Assembly: GCA_958299035.1 (NCBI GenBank)
Contig: CATQJL010000112.1
Location: 14,298,880-14,362,879, forward strand
Length of the DNA: 64,000 nt
DNA from: Cylicocyclus nassatus
Taxonomy: Eukaryota; Nematoda; Chromadorea; Rhabditida; Strongylidae
Direction: 5' to 3'
Shown: positions 1 through 10,555 of the stretch, piece by piece
Layout: each line of letters begins with the position of its first letter
Position numbering within the stretch: the stretch's first letter is position 1
The notes under the pieces: generated by a model
The model's database searches: none
Seen by the model: only the letters and a program-made list of their open reading frames with translations
Told to the model about the DNA's origin: nothing
Position numbers and translations under genes: made by a program

Positions 1-1129
1 ATAATCTACGGAAAGCTCTACCGAATCGTGTTTACTAGCATTTCCCATATGTGTTCTTCGCTGAGTTACACCACTACGAAAACCCGTCCTCACACAAAAA
101 TCGAGCAGACTGAGAACGGAATAGTAGGAGAGTGTAATATATCAGAGGATTTGCCTTGACGAGCTAAGTATTCTATTTTATGCAATCTGAAGGAAGTTAT
201 GGAGAAAAAACGAAAAAAACGCGGATCGTCAGTTTTTGCGTTTTCTATCAAGTAATTAGCGTGGGTACTGTAGGTTGATGCAACAATAAAGTCGTTTTGC
301 GAATTCTCAGTTTGACCTGCTATAACTTCCCAAGATGTCCACATCAGTACAGCGCACATTGAATAATACTCATAGCTCAAACCGGCGGTAAAATATAGAC
401 TGACAAACAGAAGAAATTTCTGAAACGTCGTTTTTGACTGATCATAACTCCCGTCAAAGTTCGTCAGTATAAATGGTAAGGAGTCTGTCCTGCAGCCGAA
501 AGCCGATAGTACAAAAGAGGACGGTTAGAACTTGAACAAAAAAGAATTGCGAAAATGAAAAAAAATAAAATAGCTTTTTTAAACAATTTTCGAAAAACCG
601 TAAAGTCCCAAATTGTGAAATTTTCCGATTTTCTCTGTACCGGCTGCTTTCTTTGAAGAAACTTGTGGGTCATATAAGGACTACAAAGGCAACCCACTTT
701 CAGGCGCAGATATCTCAGACCAAATATCTTCATAACATTTTTCAGTCAAGCATGAATAATGTAGACAACTTCTACCGCATACAGTAGCTAAATTTTCGAA
801 AGAGCATCATCATTTGCGCTGGATGGCCTAACACGTGATGCAATGAAAAAGAGTTCTGAGTGCGGTTCTGAAACTCTTAAATTTTTGACAAAATGGGCTG
901 GAAGCTCATTTTGACCACGATTGGATAAATGAGATGAGCTTTTCAGGGGTACTCAATCCATTCCAGAGAAAAAAAATTGGTGGAAAAAAGTTGTCCTAGA
1001 AGTAAGCTTAGAAAAACGTTGATTAATCATTAATCAATTTTTTCATCATTAATTTTGCATCAACTCAATAACGTCGTACAACTTTTTGACAGAAATTAGA
1101 ATGGCAGGCATTGAATTCAGATTCTTGCA
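1..1129. other. No supported gene
   Basis: This AT-rich stretch holds only short uninterrupted frames, for example a 96-codon minus-strand frame at 90-380 and an 89-codon one at 464-733. Neither shows a recognisable domain, a signal peptide or a convincing set of splice sites. A short AT-rich imperfect repeat of ATTAATCA lies near 1020-1040. Nothing here can be assigned a function. Confidence 0.5.
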
Positions 1130-1626
1130 TTGATTACTTTTTTAGATATGACAAAGATACAAAGCGCAGAAAAATGGAATCGCAGCTCTGCATTCATGGC
1201 CTCTAGAGCCATTTCAAGGTGCTTTTTATGCGAAGGTTCAAAACATAGTTTCAATCATTGGGATGTTTTGAGCCTACCAACCCGACTACTACTTTTGGAA
1301 GATCAGCTAACTACGGTAGCTAAACTGTACAACAGTATATTTCCGAATTCGCGAATTTAGGGCCTCAGATGGCTTAGAATGGAGACCACAATACGTTCTA
1401 TCATGATCAGATCTGGTGAAGCGCGCAAGATCCTTGGAACAGCCGAAAATGCAGAAGTGGTCTGCTTTCTATAGAAATTGTCTTCTGAAGATGACCTAAA
1501 GTCCACCATTCAAACACAAAGATTACTGTCAAAACTCAATGATGTTCTCAGAAAATTTTTCGTCGAACTCTTCAGGGAAGGGACTGTAGAATGTATTAAT
1601 ATAGTCTCATCTCTGACGAAGGTACA
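1130..1626 (+). pseudogene. Decayed coding sequence, unknown family
   Basis: One plus-strand frame stays open for about 165 codons apart from two in-frame stops (TAG at 1358-1360 and at 1472-1474). Chance would give far more stops in sequence this AT-rich. The last part, from KLSSEDDLKS to the end, has ordinary protein-like composition with a helical pattern (LLSKLNDVLRKFFVELF). It runs up to AAG|GTACAG at about 1621, a plausible splice donor. I do not recognise the family. It could be a pseudogene, or exons separated by introns I have not resolved. Both stops would need to fall in introns for it to be functional. Confidence 0.3.
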
Positions 1627-1706
1627 GTACGTCAAATGACAACGTTTACTCTTGAGAAATCTGGAGTATTTAAGTCCAAGTCTAGCTGCAAAAGACGAAT
1701 TTTGAA

Positions 1707-1965
1707 GCGAGAAAATCCCTTCAAAGTGCGGAAGCGGCTAAGGTGGCTCCGCCCACCAAAGTAGATGGGCGGAGCCACCTTTTCCGCTTGTAGTACGAAA
1801 TTGGCGTTGAAAACTAAAGTGGTCACAGATGCCTTGGTTATGATTATCAAAGTTCCGACATTCTTATTTGCTTGAGCCCATTTTGGAAAGTTGTCCTCGG
1901 ACCACCAACTTGATGGGCGGAGCCACCCTGGAAGCTTTTACCTTTTAAAGCGATTTTCTCGCTTC
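1707..1965. repeat. Inverted repeat with GGGCGGAGCCACC hairpins
   Basis: The sequence GAAGCGAGAAAATC at about 1707 recurs in inverted form at about 1950. The motif GGTGGCTCCGCCCA occurs three times, at about 1741, 1768 (inverted) and 1915 (inverted), so 1740-1783 can form a tight GC hairpin. It looks like a small palindromic non-autonomous element or its remnant. No clear target-site duplication was found. Confidence 0.5.
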
Positions 1966-2125
1966 CGAAATCATTTTTTCCAGCCGGACTTGAACCATTA
2001 CATGGTTAATGGTTCCGCTATCACAAAGCATCCACATTATCCTTAATTTGTGTGGACGGTCCCTTTGAAGCAGAGGTTCAAAATAGTTGTTTATGGTGCA
2101 ATAAGGGGTCAGTAGATCTTCTTGG

Positions 2126-2171
2126 TCTCTCTCTCTCTCTCTCTCCCTCTCTCTCCCTCTCTCTCTCTCTG
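2126..2171. repeat. CT microsatellite
   Basis: Nearly uninterrupted CT dinucleotides, with a few CCCT interruptions, directly before a protein-like reading frame. It could act as an expanded polypyrimidine tract of a splice acceptor, because the tract ends in CTCTGGAG just before the frame. Confidence 0.85.
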
Positions 2172-2346
2172 GAGAATTGACAAATCTGACTATGATAAAG
2201 CTAATTTTTATAGAGCTATCGCTAATATTTACGGTACAAATCCTGTCAGCGAAGGTTTGAACTACGGTGCTGGCCAGAATTATAGATCCGCTCTGAAAAC
2301 TGCCTTAGCTCATCTGCCTCTGGAAGATATCCAGCACTTGGTATAG
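2170..2346 (+). CDS. Probable C-terminal exon or gene fragment, unknown protein
   Basis: This 58-codon plus-strand frame reads as ordinary protein from WRIDKSDYDKANFYRAI through SEGLNYGAGQNYRSALK to ALAHLPLEDIQHLV and a TAG stop. Composition and codon use are much more protein-like than the surrounding DNA. There is no ATG at the 5' end: the frame runs back into the CT microsatellite, so either an upstream exon exists (acceptor within CTCTGGAG) or the gene is truncated. No family is recognised. No polyadenylation signal was confirmed. Confidence 0.4.
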   Translation, partial: WRIDKSDYDKANFYRAIANIYGTNPVSEGLNYGAGQNYRSALKTALAHLPLEDIQHLV

Positions 2347-2800
2347 CTCTGTGTTTGACAGTCTGCCATCACTAGCCAGATCAGTCGCTGCACTCCGGTT
2401 GTGCTATACCTTCATAAGGAAGGCTCATCTGCCTTTTTTTCATTTGAAAATACTTTCACACGTACTTTGCTCCTGAAATCTTGTTCGCATAGATAGTTTT
2501 GCAGTTTTCCAGCAGTTTGCAAGCGAAAATTTTTTTATTAAGTCGTAGATACTTGCAAGGGAAGGATAATAAATTAGATTCGCCTTTTGAATTGAGACAC
2601 ATATACTTGGAATCAGGTTTGAACGCTGATTCCAAATTAGTGTTTCTAGTTGCTCAGCATTATTGCGACTTATGATCTTCCTGTTGTGAGTAATCAACAA
2701 ATCTTGGTCTGGGGTCAAAGTAGACTTCGTAAAAATTAGCAAATTTCAAGGGGAACTTCGTTTTGAAAATTCCCTGGTGCCAGCTCGTGCTGAGCCCTGT

Positions 2801-4570
2801 AGGGGACTGTCACCAAATAGACCACAGCTTTAGAGAACCAGGGCTTTGAGTCAGAAGATATGGTCACTACCAGCTCCGGACAGCATTAACGACTTACTTA
2901 CTTTTTTACCCAAAAAACTCGTATTTTTAACCACCATGAAAGAGCTTTTCGAGCTCTATCTATCCATATGCAACTCGCTCGGTTTTCTGCTATCTTTTGA
3001 AAACCAAAAACTAAAGCATAATTTTTTTGAGGGTAAATTTGCGTTAAAAATTTGCCGTTTCCCATGCTTTTTGCTTTTTTAAAAATGGAAAATTGTTGAA
3101 CAAGTACTATGTCTTCTGAAAGAGCTTAAGAGCTCTTCCAAAAGATCTGCTGCTTGCTCAATGCCTTTATGGTGAAGCAGCGTAACTGAAAGGTATGCTC
3201 CAAAAACTGGGTCCGAATTCTTAGAAGCGCCACGCTAAAGAATTTGCGAGAGTAGCGGTAGCGCGTTGCCAAAGTATTAGGCGATGTTCACTTGGTGATG
3301 TTTTAGTTGCCGTCTGGTTACCGAAGATTAGTACGAAAATTTCAAAATTTAGAGAAAAGCTGCCCCATTACTTTCCGATCACCCTAATAATTCTGTCTTT
3401 GCAAGCTTAATTAGAAATTTCCAGCTTTTTGGAAGTGCTGCTTTTCAGAAATTACAGGGTGGGGCAAAAGTCTGGGAGCCTAGTTTGTAATGCTGTAAAT
3501 CAAGAAACTATTGATGATTTTGATTCCGAATTTGGGCTGCATATTGCTGCGATCATCCTTCACAAATCACACTTTAGCTAGCTAGAAATGCTTGCCATAT
3601 AATTTTGTAGGAATTGGATTTATCAAACAAATGCTTCTGCAAAGCGAAAAAATCGAAAACCTCGGTCTTCATAGCTTATTTCGTAGCTAAAGATACAGTA
3701 GATATTCCAGGGCACTTCGATGCACACATTGTAGAGGAGGCTTTGCGCTATCGATTCGTAGTAGTTGAGTTTGCCAGATACTATTCTTTCGAAAACGCAA
3801 AATAAAAATTTGCGAATACTACCTGCGTGCCAGTGGTCATTTGTCTTCAAAATGAATTTGAAAGCTATAGGAGCGCAGCAGGCACTATGTTTTAGGCTAT
3901 ATTCTTTCCATGAGTCTTCTATACAAGCATCTATTAGATTTCGATCGATAAAGGAATTTCAATGCTTCTAGGTTATGATTTTTCGCTTCCATTCACGCGA
4001 TCGCATCCAGATTTCCAGTATGCGAATACACTTGCCTTCACTAAAGATTTCAGAAAAATTTTTCTTAACATTGCAAAAAAAATTTTTCTTGTAGCACTTT
4101 GTAGCCAAAGGCTTGCTCTATCATACTGCACATTTGCCTGGTGATAGAAACAGATACTTTGATGGCATGGGACGAATTTCATCATGACTGTCTGCGTGCC
4201 ATGACAGGCGGACTCACCAAGATTTCGAAGGGCTGCTTTCAAGCCAGAAGAGGCAATTTCAAAATGTAAGAGCAGTGATGTATTTGCAAAGGTCCGATTT
4301 ATGTGTGCACCAAATTTTTTGTTTCTAGTTACTTTCCTTCTGATTTTATCTGAAAAAGTACGAGGCTCCCAGACTTTTGCCCCACCCTGTATGAAAGAAA
4401 ACGTAAAAACTGAAAAGGAGACATTTTCGCATTTCCTTATTTTCTCCTTCGTACTCTAGTCACTGAAAAATGCAAAAGAAAATTTATTTTTTGTAAACAT
4501 TTGACTATAAGAGTAAATAAAAATAAGATAATTGAGATCTACGTGATCGAAGTAAAGTAAAGGGAGGGCG
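2801..4570 (+). repeat. Left arm of large fold-back inverted repeat
   Basis: This arm matches the reverse complement of 6510-7351 along its full length, apart from a 935 bp mariner-like insertion at 3455-4389. Both outer ends share AGGGGACTGTCACCAAA. The inner ends share a match around GAGATCTACGTGA. Without the insertion the arm is about 835 bp, the same size as its partner. Several short indels and substitutions separate the arms, so the structure is not recent. Confidence 0.85.
3455..4389 (+). mobile_element. Degenerate Tc1/mariner-like element inside the left fold-back arm
   Basis: Terminal inverted repeats of about 27 bp (CAGGGTGGGGCAAAAGTCT at the left, complement at the right) are flanked by TA at 3453-3454 and 4390-4391. 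The other fold-back arm has the uninterrupted site with a single TA, so this is a true insertion with a TA duplication, as the Tc1/mariner group makes. Frames inside are broken. A plus-strand segment near 4180-4267 (LRAMTGGLTKISKGCFQ, then ARRGNFK) resembles the C-terminal end of IS630/mariner transposases. That similarity is judged by eye and is weak. Confidence 0.75.
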
Positions 4571-4839
4571 AGAATTTTAGACGATTTTTTAATCGTATTT
4601 TCGAGTAGTTTACTTGAGCGCGAATATTCGATTTGATTAAAGACTCTACCGTTCGACCAGATTGGCAATTGGGCGTTATGTGTGAAGTGCCTGTTCGTTG
4701 TAGACGTCCCTGCGGCTCTTTCTCTTTCGCATCTTCTAGAAAAGTGAGCTATAGACGAGAATGAGAAAGCCTCAGAAATGCTGTTGGACGTCACAGGTCT
4801 TGGAAAGATCTTTTTCTTTCTTTCAGACAATTATTGCGA

Positions 4840-5525
4840 CCACCCGCGGAAGGGCCCGCGCCGACGTTTCATCCATGCCGCGGGTGGTAGAGTGAACGCA
4901 CGCTAAGCAGCCGAGAGTTACCCGCGGATGCACCGGTAAGCGCTCGAAAGACGCCCGCGGATGTCCAGGCAAGCACCCGACTGAGGCGCGTTATGCATCC
5001 GCGGGTGGCCCGATACGCAGTGCTAAACCCAGTACAATGTACATTTATTCCATTTTTTGAACATTTGTTCATCTTCCGCGCCCCGGCACATGGGTTAGGG
5101 TATGCATCAAAATTTGTCTTCCCTCGTAGGGCCCCGATTCCAACTTCAAGAAACCCTGGGGGAGGATACCTCAGCAGACCGTCTTTACTACTAGCCACAT
5201 ATCAAGGAACGACAGAGAACAGCATAAACGTTGAGGGTACCTCTATCAGCGCGGCGTATCTCACGCGAGTAACGTTTTTGCTTACAGCATGTAAGAATTG
5301 CGGCGTCCGGCAAGGCCCGCGGCTGGTCAGACTGATTCTGTTGAGCCGTTGCCTAGAAGGGCCGGGGCCTGCCCGAAAATGAGGTCCGTGGCCCGCCCGA
5401 GTGTTTTTTCCCGGGCCGCGGGTGTCCCGACAGAAGAATTAAAACCCGCGGCCTCTAACTAGCGAAAACATTGAGCCGCGGGTCGCCAAGCAGGTGAATT
5501 AAGGGCCGCGGATGTTCGTAATAAT
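4840..5525. repeat. GC-rich island with recurring CCGCGG motifs
   Basis: This block is far more GC-rich than the window. CCCGCGG or GGCCGCGG recurs many times in both orientations, often followed by ATG or GTGG (for example near 4848, 4882, 4920, 4953, 4998, 5318, 5413, 5446, 5475 and 5505). Spacing is irregular, roughly 30-45 bp within two clusters (4840-5010 and 5310-5520) separated by more ordinary DNA. It may be a degenerate minisatellite or the core of a transposon. It lies in the loop of the large fold-back. Confidence 0.7.
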
Positions 5526-5914
5526 TGTCTGAGGATGCCCACTGGCACCTTTTATCTAAGACTTTGCTGGCACAATTGGTAAACTTACTGGATACGATGT
5601 ATCTATATAATTTGAAAAAGACCACGCTTTGCCCACACAATTCATAAAACTGCAAAAGTGACTCGTTTTCAGTTGCAAATAGTGTATTGTAGAAATTTTC
5701 TTCCTGCCCAGCACATTGGTCTTCTAATGCAAGAAACGGTGCCAATGCGTTGCTGCACAGTACAAACACTCAAACCTCATGTTTTAGCGGCTCCATCCCC
5801 CTATTCTCACCAAAAAGTTTGACTCAATGAAAAGTCAAGAATGTCGGGCATTTTCTTGCTCTCGCAGTGCTTTAGCTCCTTCTCATATCGAAGTTCACTC
5901 GGACAAACTCGACT
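5455..5914 (-). pseudogene. Minus-strand cysteine-containing gene fragment, 3' end replaced by GC island
   Basis: Two exons fit together on the minus strand: 5914-5811 and 5752-5455, joined across a 58 nt intron (GTGAGA...CTGTGCAG) with the frame kept. The first exon starts SRVCPSELRYEKELKHC. The second contains LALEDQCAGQEENFYN, LLQFYELCGQSVVFF and FTNCASKVLDKRCQW. The cysteine spacing is loosely reminiscent of nematode secreted DUF19-type proteins, but I cannot confirm this. No signal-peptide exon was found. The last codons run into the CCGCGG island, so the natural C terminus is probably lost. An alternative 47 nt intron (GTAAGT...GCCAG) could be read inside the second exon. Confidence 0.4.
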
Positions 5915-6509
5915 CTGCACAGATCACTGGGACTAGAAAACGAGAAATGCGTAAGAGGGAAAGCGTCACGTTTGCCACTTTATGCGGATAGCTTTTGTGG
6001 TTTTCAGAATTTCATCGCCATGCCATTTTCGAATAATTCGGACAATTATTGCTGGTTTGTCTACTTTATTGCTGGGTCGTTGGCTTTTCAAATTGATGTT
6101 TTGAAACTTTGATCTCTTTCCCAGATTTTAGCAATGCATCGGGACGTCAATTTGCCAATACATCAATGCAATAACCAATTTCCTACTTCTAAAATGAAAA
6201 TAACTGCGATTATAAAGCTGCTCACATAAATAAACGTTGAGGCGCATTCTTTACCGGTGCACTTTCGTTTCCTCGACGGTTTTGTTTTTCATTGCAATAA
6301 AGGTATAAGTCTGTTCTAGTCTTCCCGTAGCTAAAAAAAACTTGTTGCCAGTGATGTCTGCCGTAGATTGGATTGTTTATTTTGATAGAGGAAAGCAAGA
6401 TCTACAAGAGGGAGCTAGAGCACCTACGCAAGATTAGTTTGTGCTAACTTTGAAGTCAAGGTTTAAAATGTTTTGAAGACCCAACAATCGTATTTCCGTC
6501 TAGAAATCC

Positions 6510-7351
6510 CCCCCCCCCTTTTCCTTCACTTTGTTCACGTAGATCTCAGTTATCTTACTGTTATTTACTCTTATAGTTAAATGTTCACAAAGATAAACGC
6601 TGCATTTTTTCGGTAACTAGAATACGAAGGAGATAACAAGGAAATGCGAAAATGTCTTCTTTTCAGTTTTTACGTCTTACTTCATATTTTCTGAAAAGCA
6701 GCGCTTCCAAAAAAAAGCTGAAAATTTCTAATTAAGCTTGCAAAGATAGAATTATTAGGGTAATCGGAAAGTAATGAGGCAGCTCGATTTCTCTACATTT
6801 TGAAATTTTCGTACTAATCTTCGGTAACCAGACGGCAACTAAAACATCACCAAGTGAACATCGCCTAATACTTTGGCAATGCGCTACCGCTACTCTCGCA
6901 AATTCTTTAGCGTGGCGCTTCTAAGAATTCGGACCCCGTTTTTGGAGCATACCTTTCAGTTACGCTGCTTTACCATAAAGGCATTGAGCAAGCAGCAGAT
7001 CTTTTGGAAGAGCTCTTCAAGCTCTTTCAGAAGACATAGTACTTGTTCAACAATTTTCCATTTTTTTGTGAATAAAAAACCAAAAAGCATGAGAAACGGC
7101 AAATTCTTGGCGCAACTTTACCCAAAACCTCATGCTTTAGTTTTTGGTTTTTAAAAGATAGCAGGAAATCGAGCGAGTTGCATATGGATAGATAGAGCTC
7201 GAAAAGCTCTTTTATATGGAGACTGAAAATACGAGTTTATGGGTAGAAAAGTAAGTAAGTTGTTAATGCTGTCCGGAGCTGGTAATGACCATATCTTCTG
7301 ACTCAAAGCCCTGGTTCTGTAAAGCTGTGGTCTGTTTGGTGACAGTCCCCT
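6510..7351 (-). repeat. Right arm of large fold-back inverted repeat
   Basis: Reverse-complement partner of 2801-4570 and free of the mariner insertion, so it preserves the empty site near 6680. A C homopolymer (ten Cs near 6510) marks its inner edge. The pair encloses about 1.9 kb of loop sequence with the GC island and the minus-strand exons. Confidence 0.85.
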
Positions 7352-8049
7352 ATTCAAACCTAGCACTGATACTTGGGTGGTCGCACACGTTTTACTGCTA
7401 AGCTACTGCTCAAAGTTCATAATTGCTTAAAATCAATGACTCCGCGTTTTGACAATTGTAAAGCTTATTACACGTGCGGATGGGTTTATATAGTTATCAC
7501 TGAAACGAATGATGTGCTCTAACATATATCAAGATTTGAGTGTTCAATCATTTCTCCATCTTGGGAAAGCTGCATTTATTCGCGAAGTGCCTCATTATTT
7601 TCCGACCACACCAATACTTTTTTTTTGATTCAGCTACGAGAGAAATACGAGATATATTCATACTAAACGCTATGTAAGAGTACAGGCATAGGAAAGTTTG
7701 AGGTGGTGTAATCCGTTCTATAATGGTATCAAATATTATATTTTCAGCTTATTAATGTAGAAGCCATCATGCGAATGCTGCAAATATCTTAGAGGTTTTG
7801 CTCTATTCAGATTATATGTTCCTACAATTTTGTTGTCCCACGTGGCAGCATGGGAGCATGCAGTAACAAAATGCAGTAGTATGCAATCCTATTCAGCAAG
7901 TTTGGTTAGTGAGCTAGTGCTAACTCGCTCAAACATTAACTTATCAATGTTATCTTAACGATTTAACTTGTTACCCAATTGTGTGGAGTAACTATCAATT
8001 CTCTTAAAACACTGCTTATTATATGACACATAAAACGCATAATTACAGA
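7352..8049. other. Intergenic region upstream of the transthyretin-like gene
   Basis: No coding frame is supported. The sequence is AT-rich. The promoter of the downstream gene should lie here, but no core element can be named with confidence. Confidence 0.5.
8043..8049 (+). promoter_or_regulatory. Likely trans-splice acceptor before the TTR-like start codon
   Basis: TTACAG at 8043-8048 is a 3' splice site placed one base before ATG 8050, with no convincing upstream exon. In nematodes this arrangement usually marks spliced-leader addition. It also favours ATG 8050 over the in-frame ATG at 8023. Confidence 0.5.
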
Positions 8050-8745
8050 ATGCTAATGCTAATCTTCTTGCACCTTCTCGCATCACCTTCTCGCTGCTCT
8101 GATCCATATGATCCCCGCTTTTTTTTACGAATCGGGCCGGTACAGGCAACATGGGTACGGGGACGATTTTTTTGTAATCGTCAACCGTACAACCGAGTGA
8201 CAATAGCGTTATATGAAGGAGAACCCAGTGAGTCAGAACTGCAAAGTTAAGCTCAGTTCATACTTTTGTTTCAGTAGGAGAAAGGCCTGAAGATATAAAC
8301 TTGACAACTTACATGACACCAGACAAAAATGGTTATTTCGAACTTAGAGGCGTTGTTAAAGAGTTGAGCCGAATTGATCCATATCTTTACGTCCGACACT
8401 CTTGCAAGGTACAGATTGTTTTCTACTTGCTGATGAACAGTTAGATTTCTAAGAAAAGTTGAAGTTCCAAACTTATAAGATAACACGATTGCTGTTTACT
8501 ACGACCTCTTACAGGGTAAAGAAGAGATATACTGCTGGATCATCCCCGGAGATTGCATAAACGACGGCTGGAGGGCGAAGAGATATTGTTCGTACTTGAG
8601 AGACCTCGCTGTTAAAAACGATAGCGACAGCAGGTGCTTTGGTCACTGGCATATGCGCTTCGACAATGTTTCCGAAGCTCTCGCATGGGTTACGGACGGA
8701 GTCAAACGCATGTTTAGTTCAATTAAAAATGCACTCTTTCGTTAA
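8050..8745 (+). CDS. Secreted transthyretin-like (TTR-like) protein
   Basis: Three exons, 8050-8227, 8275-8408 and 8515-8745, encode 180 residues. Intron 1 is 47 nt (GTGAGT...TTTCAG) and intron 2 is 106 nt (GTACAG...TTACAG); the frame is kept across both. Residues 1-16 form a hydrophobic signal peptide. The body matches the nematode transthyretin-like family: VRGRFFCNRQPYNRVTIALYE (residues 36-56) aligns with the first strand pair, DKNGYFELRG (76-85) with the usual D-x-x-G-x-F-x-L-x-G motif, and IDPYLYVRHSCK (93-104) with the P-Y-L-x-I-x-H-x-C motif. A six-cysteine C-terminal part (C103, C111, C118, C129, C145 among others) and an amphipathic tail are less typical of the family. AATAAA at 8804-8809 lies 58 nt past the stop. 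Members are extracellular; some act as bridging or signalling ligands, but no specific role is claimed. Confidence 0.88.
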
Positions 8746-9199
8746 CTTCCCGCCAGTTACATGATTGACGTTTTTGGATATGTGCTTGTGTCAGTCACAT
8801 CCAAATAAACAAGTTTTAAAGATATGGATAAAAAGGAAAATGGAAAGAGTGAGAAAGAAAAAATGAAATGCCGCCTTAGACAAAAAAAGGCATGAGTGTA
8901 AGGAGATTCCAAAACCTCAAGAAGCTATTCCGTACTTTGCACCTCACCGTTGCTCTCGATTTGTGGACTTTTCCTGAAACACTGCAAATCAAAACTTCGG
9001 CATAACGCTTAGAAGACTCTTTCATAGAAATGTTTCATGTAAGCGTTCATATGAAAGCGCATGGGCTCCCTGTAACCGCATTTCTGGCTTATCATCGCTG
9101 GTTTTGCGTAAACAATTCTATTGAGAAGTGAAATTCCAGAGTGGACCGCTTAAAGGCACCGTCCACCCTAAGTTGAGGGTGTTGAGCTTTTAGCGTCAT
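8746..9199. other. Intergenic region with a possible transposon end at 9150
   Basis: Apart from the polyadenylation signal no gene is seen. TTAAAGGCACCGTCCACCC at 9150 resembles the terminal repeat of the TTAA-flanked elements at 53.5 and 54.5 kb. No matching right end was found nearby, so this would be a solo or truncated end. Confidence 0.4.
8804..8809 (+). terminator. Polyadenylation signal of the TTR-like gene
   Basis: AATAAA hexamer 58 nt after the stop codon of the transthyretin-like gene, in an AT-rich context typical for short nematode 3' UTRs. Confidence 0.6.
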
Positions 9200-9840
9200 A
9201 TAATATTAGGGAAGGATAACAGATAGGAATTTACATTTATAGGTAGGCTAAGCAAGCTCTTGGTAAAACTTGTTGAACACGTAGACAATATATCAATATT
9301 TTTATAAGTGACAAAAGGTTGACAATTCTTCCTGTAAAGTTATGACTGCATTTGGTAGAAGAAAAAAAGCAGTATCCCTAGAAAAAAATTGTTTCCGAAT
9401 ACGAAAAAGTATCAGAAAATTTCAATCTTGAAAAGACAAAGTGAAAACAAGGACTTTGACTTCAAAGTTTTTATAAGATCTATTAGATTACTTTTAAAAT
9501 GCTCATTTCCGGCTCCGGTAAATCAACATTTTTTAATTTGCGGCAGCGGTTTTCAGTCCCAAACTCTTACCAAATTTTTTTTGAGAGAAATCAAGTGATA
9601 TAAGTTGAAAGAGCATTTTTATTTTCAGAAAAGCCAGAAAGAAAGTTTGTGGGGTCAAGATTGATCGAGTCGAAAGGCTAAACAATATTTTTCTGTTTGA
9701 AGTATGAAACGCTAATGCATTATATCTTTTCGCGGTGGGGTGGGCCTGATTTTGCAAAAAAAAATCAAACAAACTCTAAAGCGTTTGCTTTGACCGAAAA
9801 AAAGTTGCAACCCAAAAGAAAGTCCCACTCAATTTGGCTC
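9200..9840 (-). repeat. Inverted, diverged fragment of the array unit
   Basis: This block matches, in reverse complement, the unit segment around 16740-17460 (and its counterparts near 29.0-29.7 and 39.2-39.9 kb). For example CCGGCTCCGGTAAATCAACA at about 9507 is the inverse of the sequence near 17165. Divergence is clearly higher than among the tandem copies. It sits directly before the first tandem unit and in opposite orientation, so it marks the left edge of the array. Confidence 0.75.
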
Positions 9841-10555
9841 AATTTGAAAAAATTTTGAAGGCCAAAGAAATCCAAAGCAGATTTCATATAAAACTAACCG
9901 GAAAGAATATATACACGACTTGGTCAACGTTACGCCCATCAGCGCAACAAATTTTTGCACCCTTTCCCCTCAACTTATCCCATCGCTACTGTTAGGCTGG
10001 TTGTTCACATACATACAGTTTCAACCATGGTTGAGATAGGAGCAATGGAAATTGCTCTCCTCACTTTTGAGCCAGAACCTAAAATGACCCGCCTAGCTAA
10101 GCCTAAATTTAGAAGATATTGATGTAAACCAGTGAGTGCGCCTCAGAAAACTGATTCCAAATCTATGTTCACTATCTGCTGTACGACTCTTTGAATAAAA
10201 TTATGTTTTTCTCCGTATTGATATCAAGATATCTAGGCAGTTAGAAGCGTTAGTATTCAAGCTTTCTACACTCGAATATATCGAAGACGGTTTTCCTAAA
10301 CTCAGCGTAAAGCTTTAATTTATTTGGGCGCTCTTTTGCAGTACGTAAGTAACTATTTCAACGATATTGGTGATCTGTCATCAAAACAGTGCATTAGTGG
10401 AAAGAAGTGTTCATAACTTCTTTCGGAAGAGCGCACAGCAGATATCGAAGGCAGATTTGGAATTAGCGGCTCTACATGCGTTTAATGGTCTACGTTTCAT
10501 TTCGAAGACACGTTCATAAAGTATCCTACACTAGTAAGAAAAGATAAAAAATCGG

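Noticed and set aside
1975..2030. tRNA-like GGTTCAAGTCCGG on the minus strand
   Set aside because: The T stem does not pair and no acceptor or D arm could be found.
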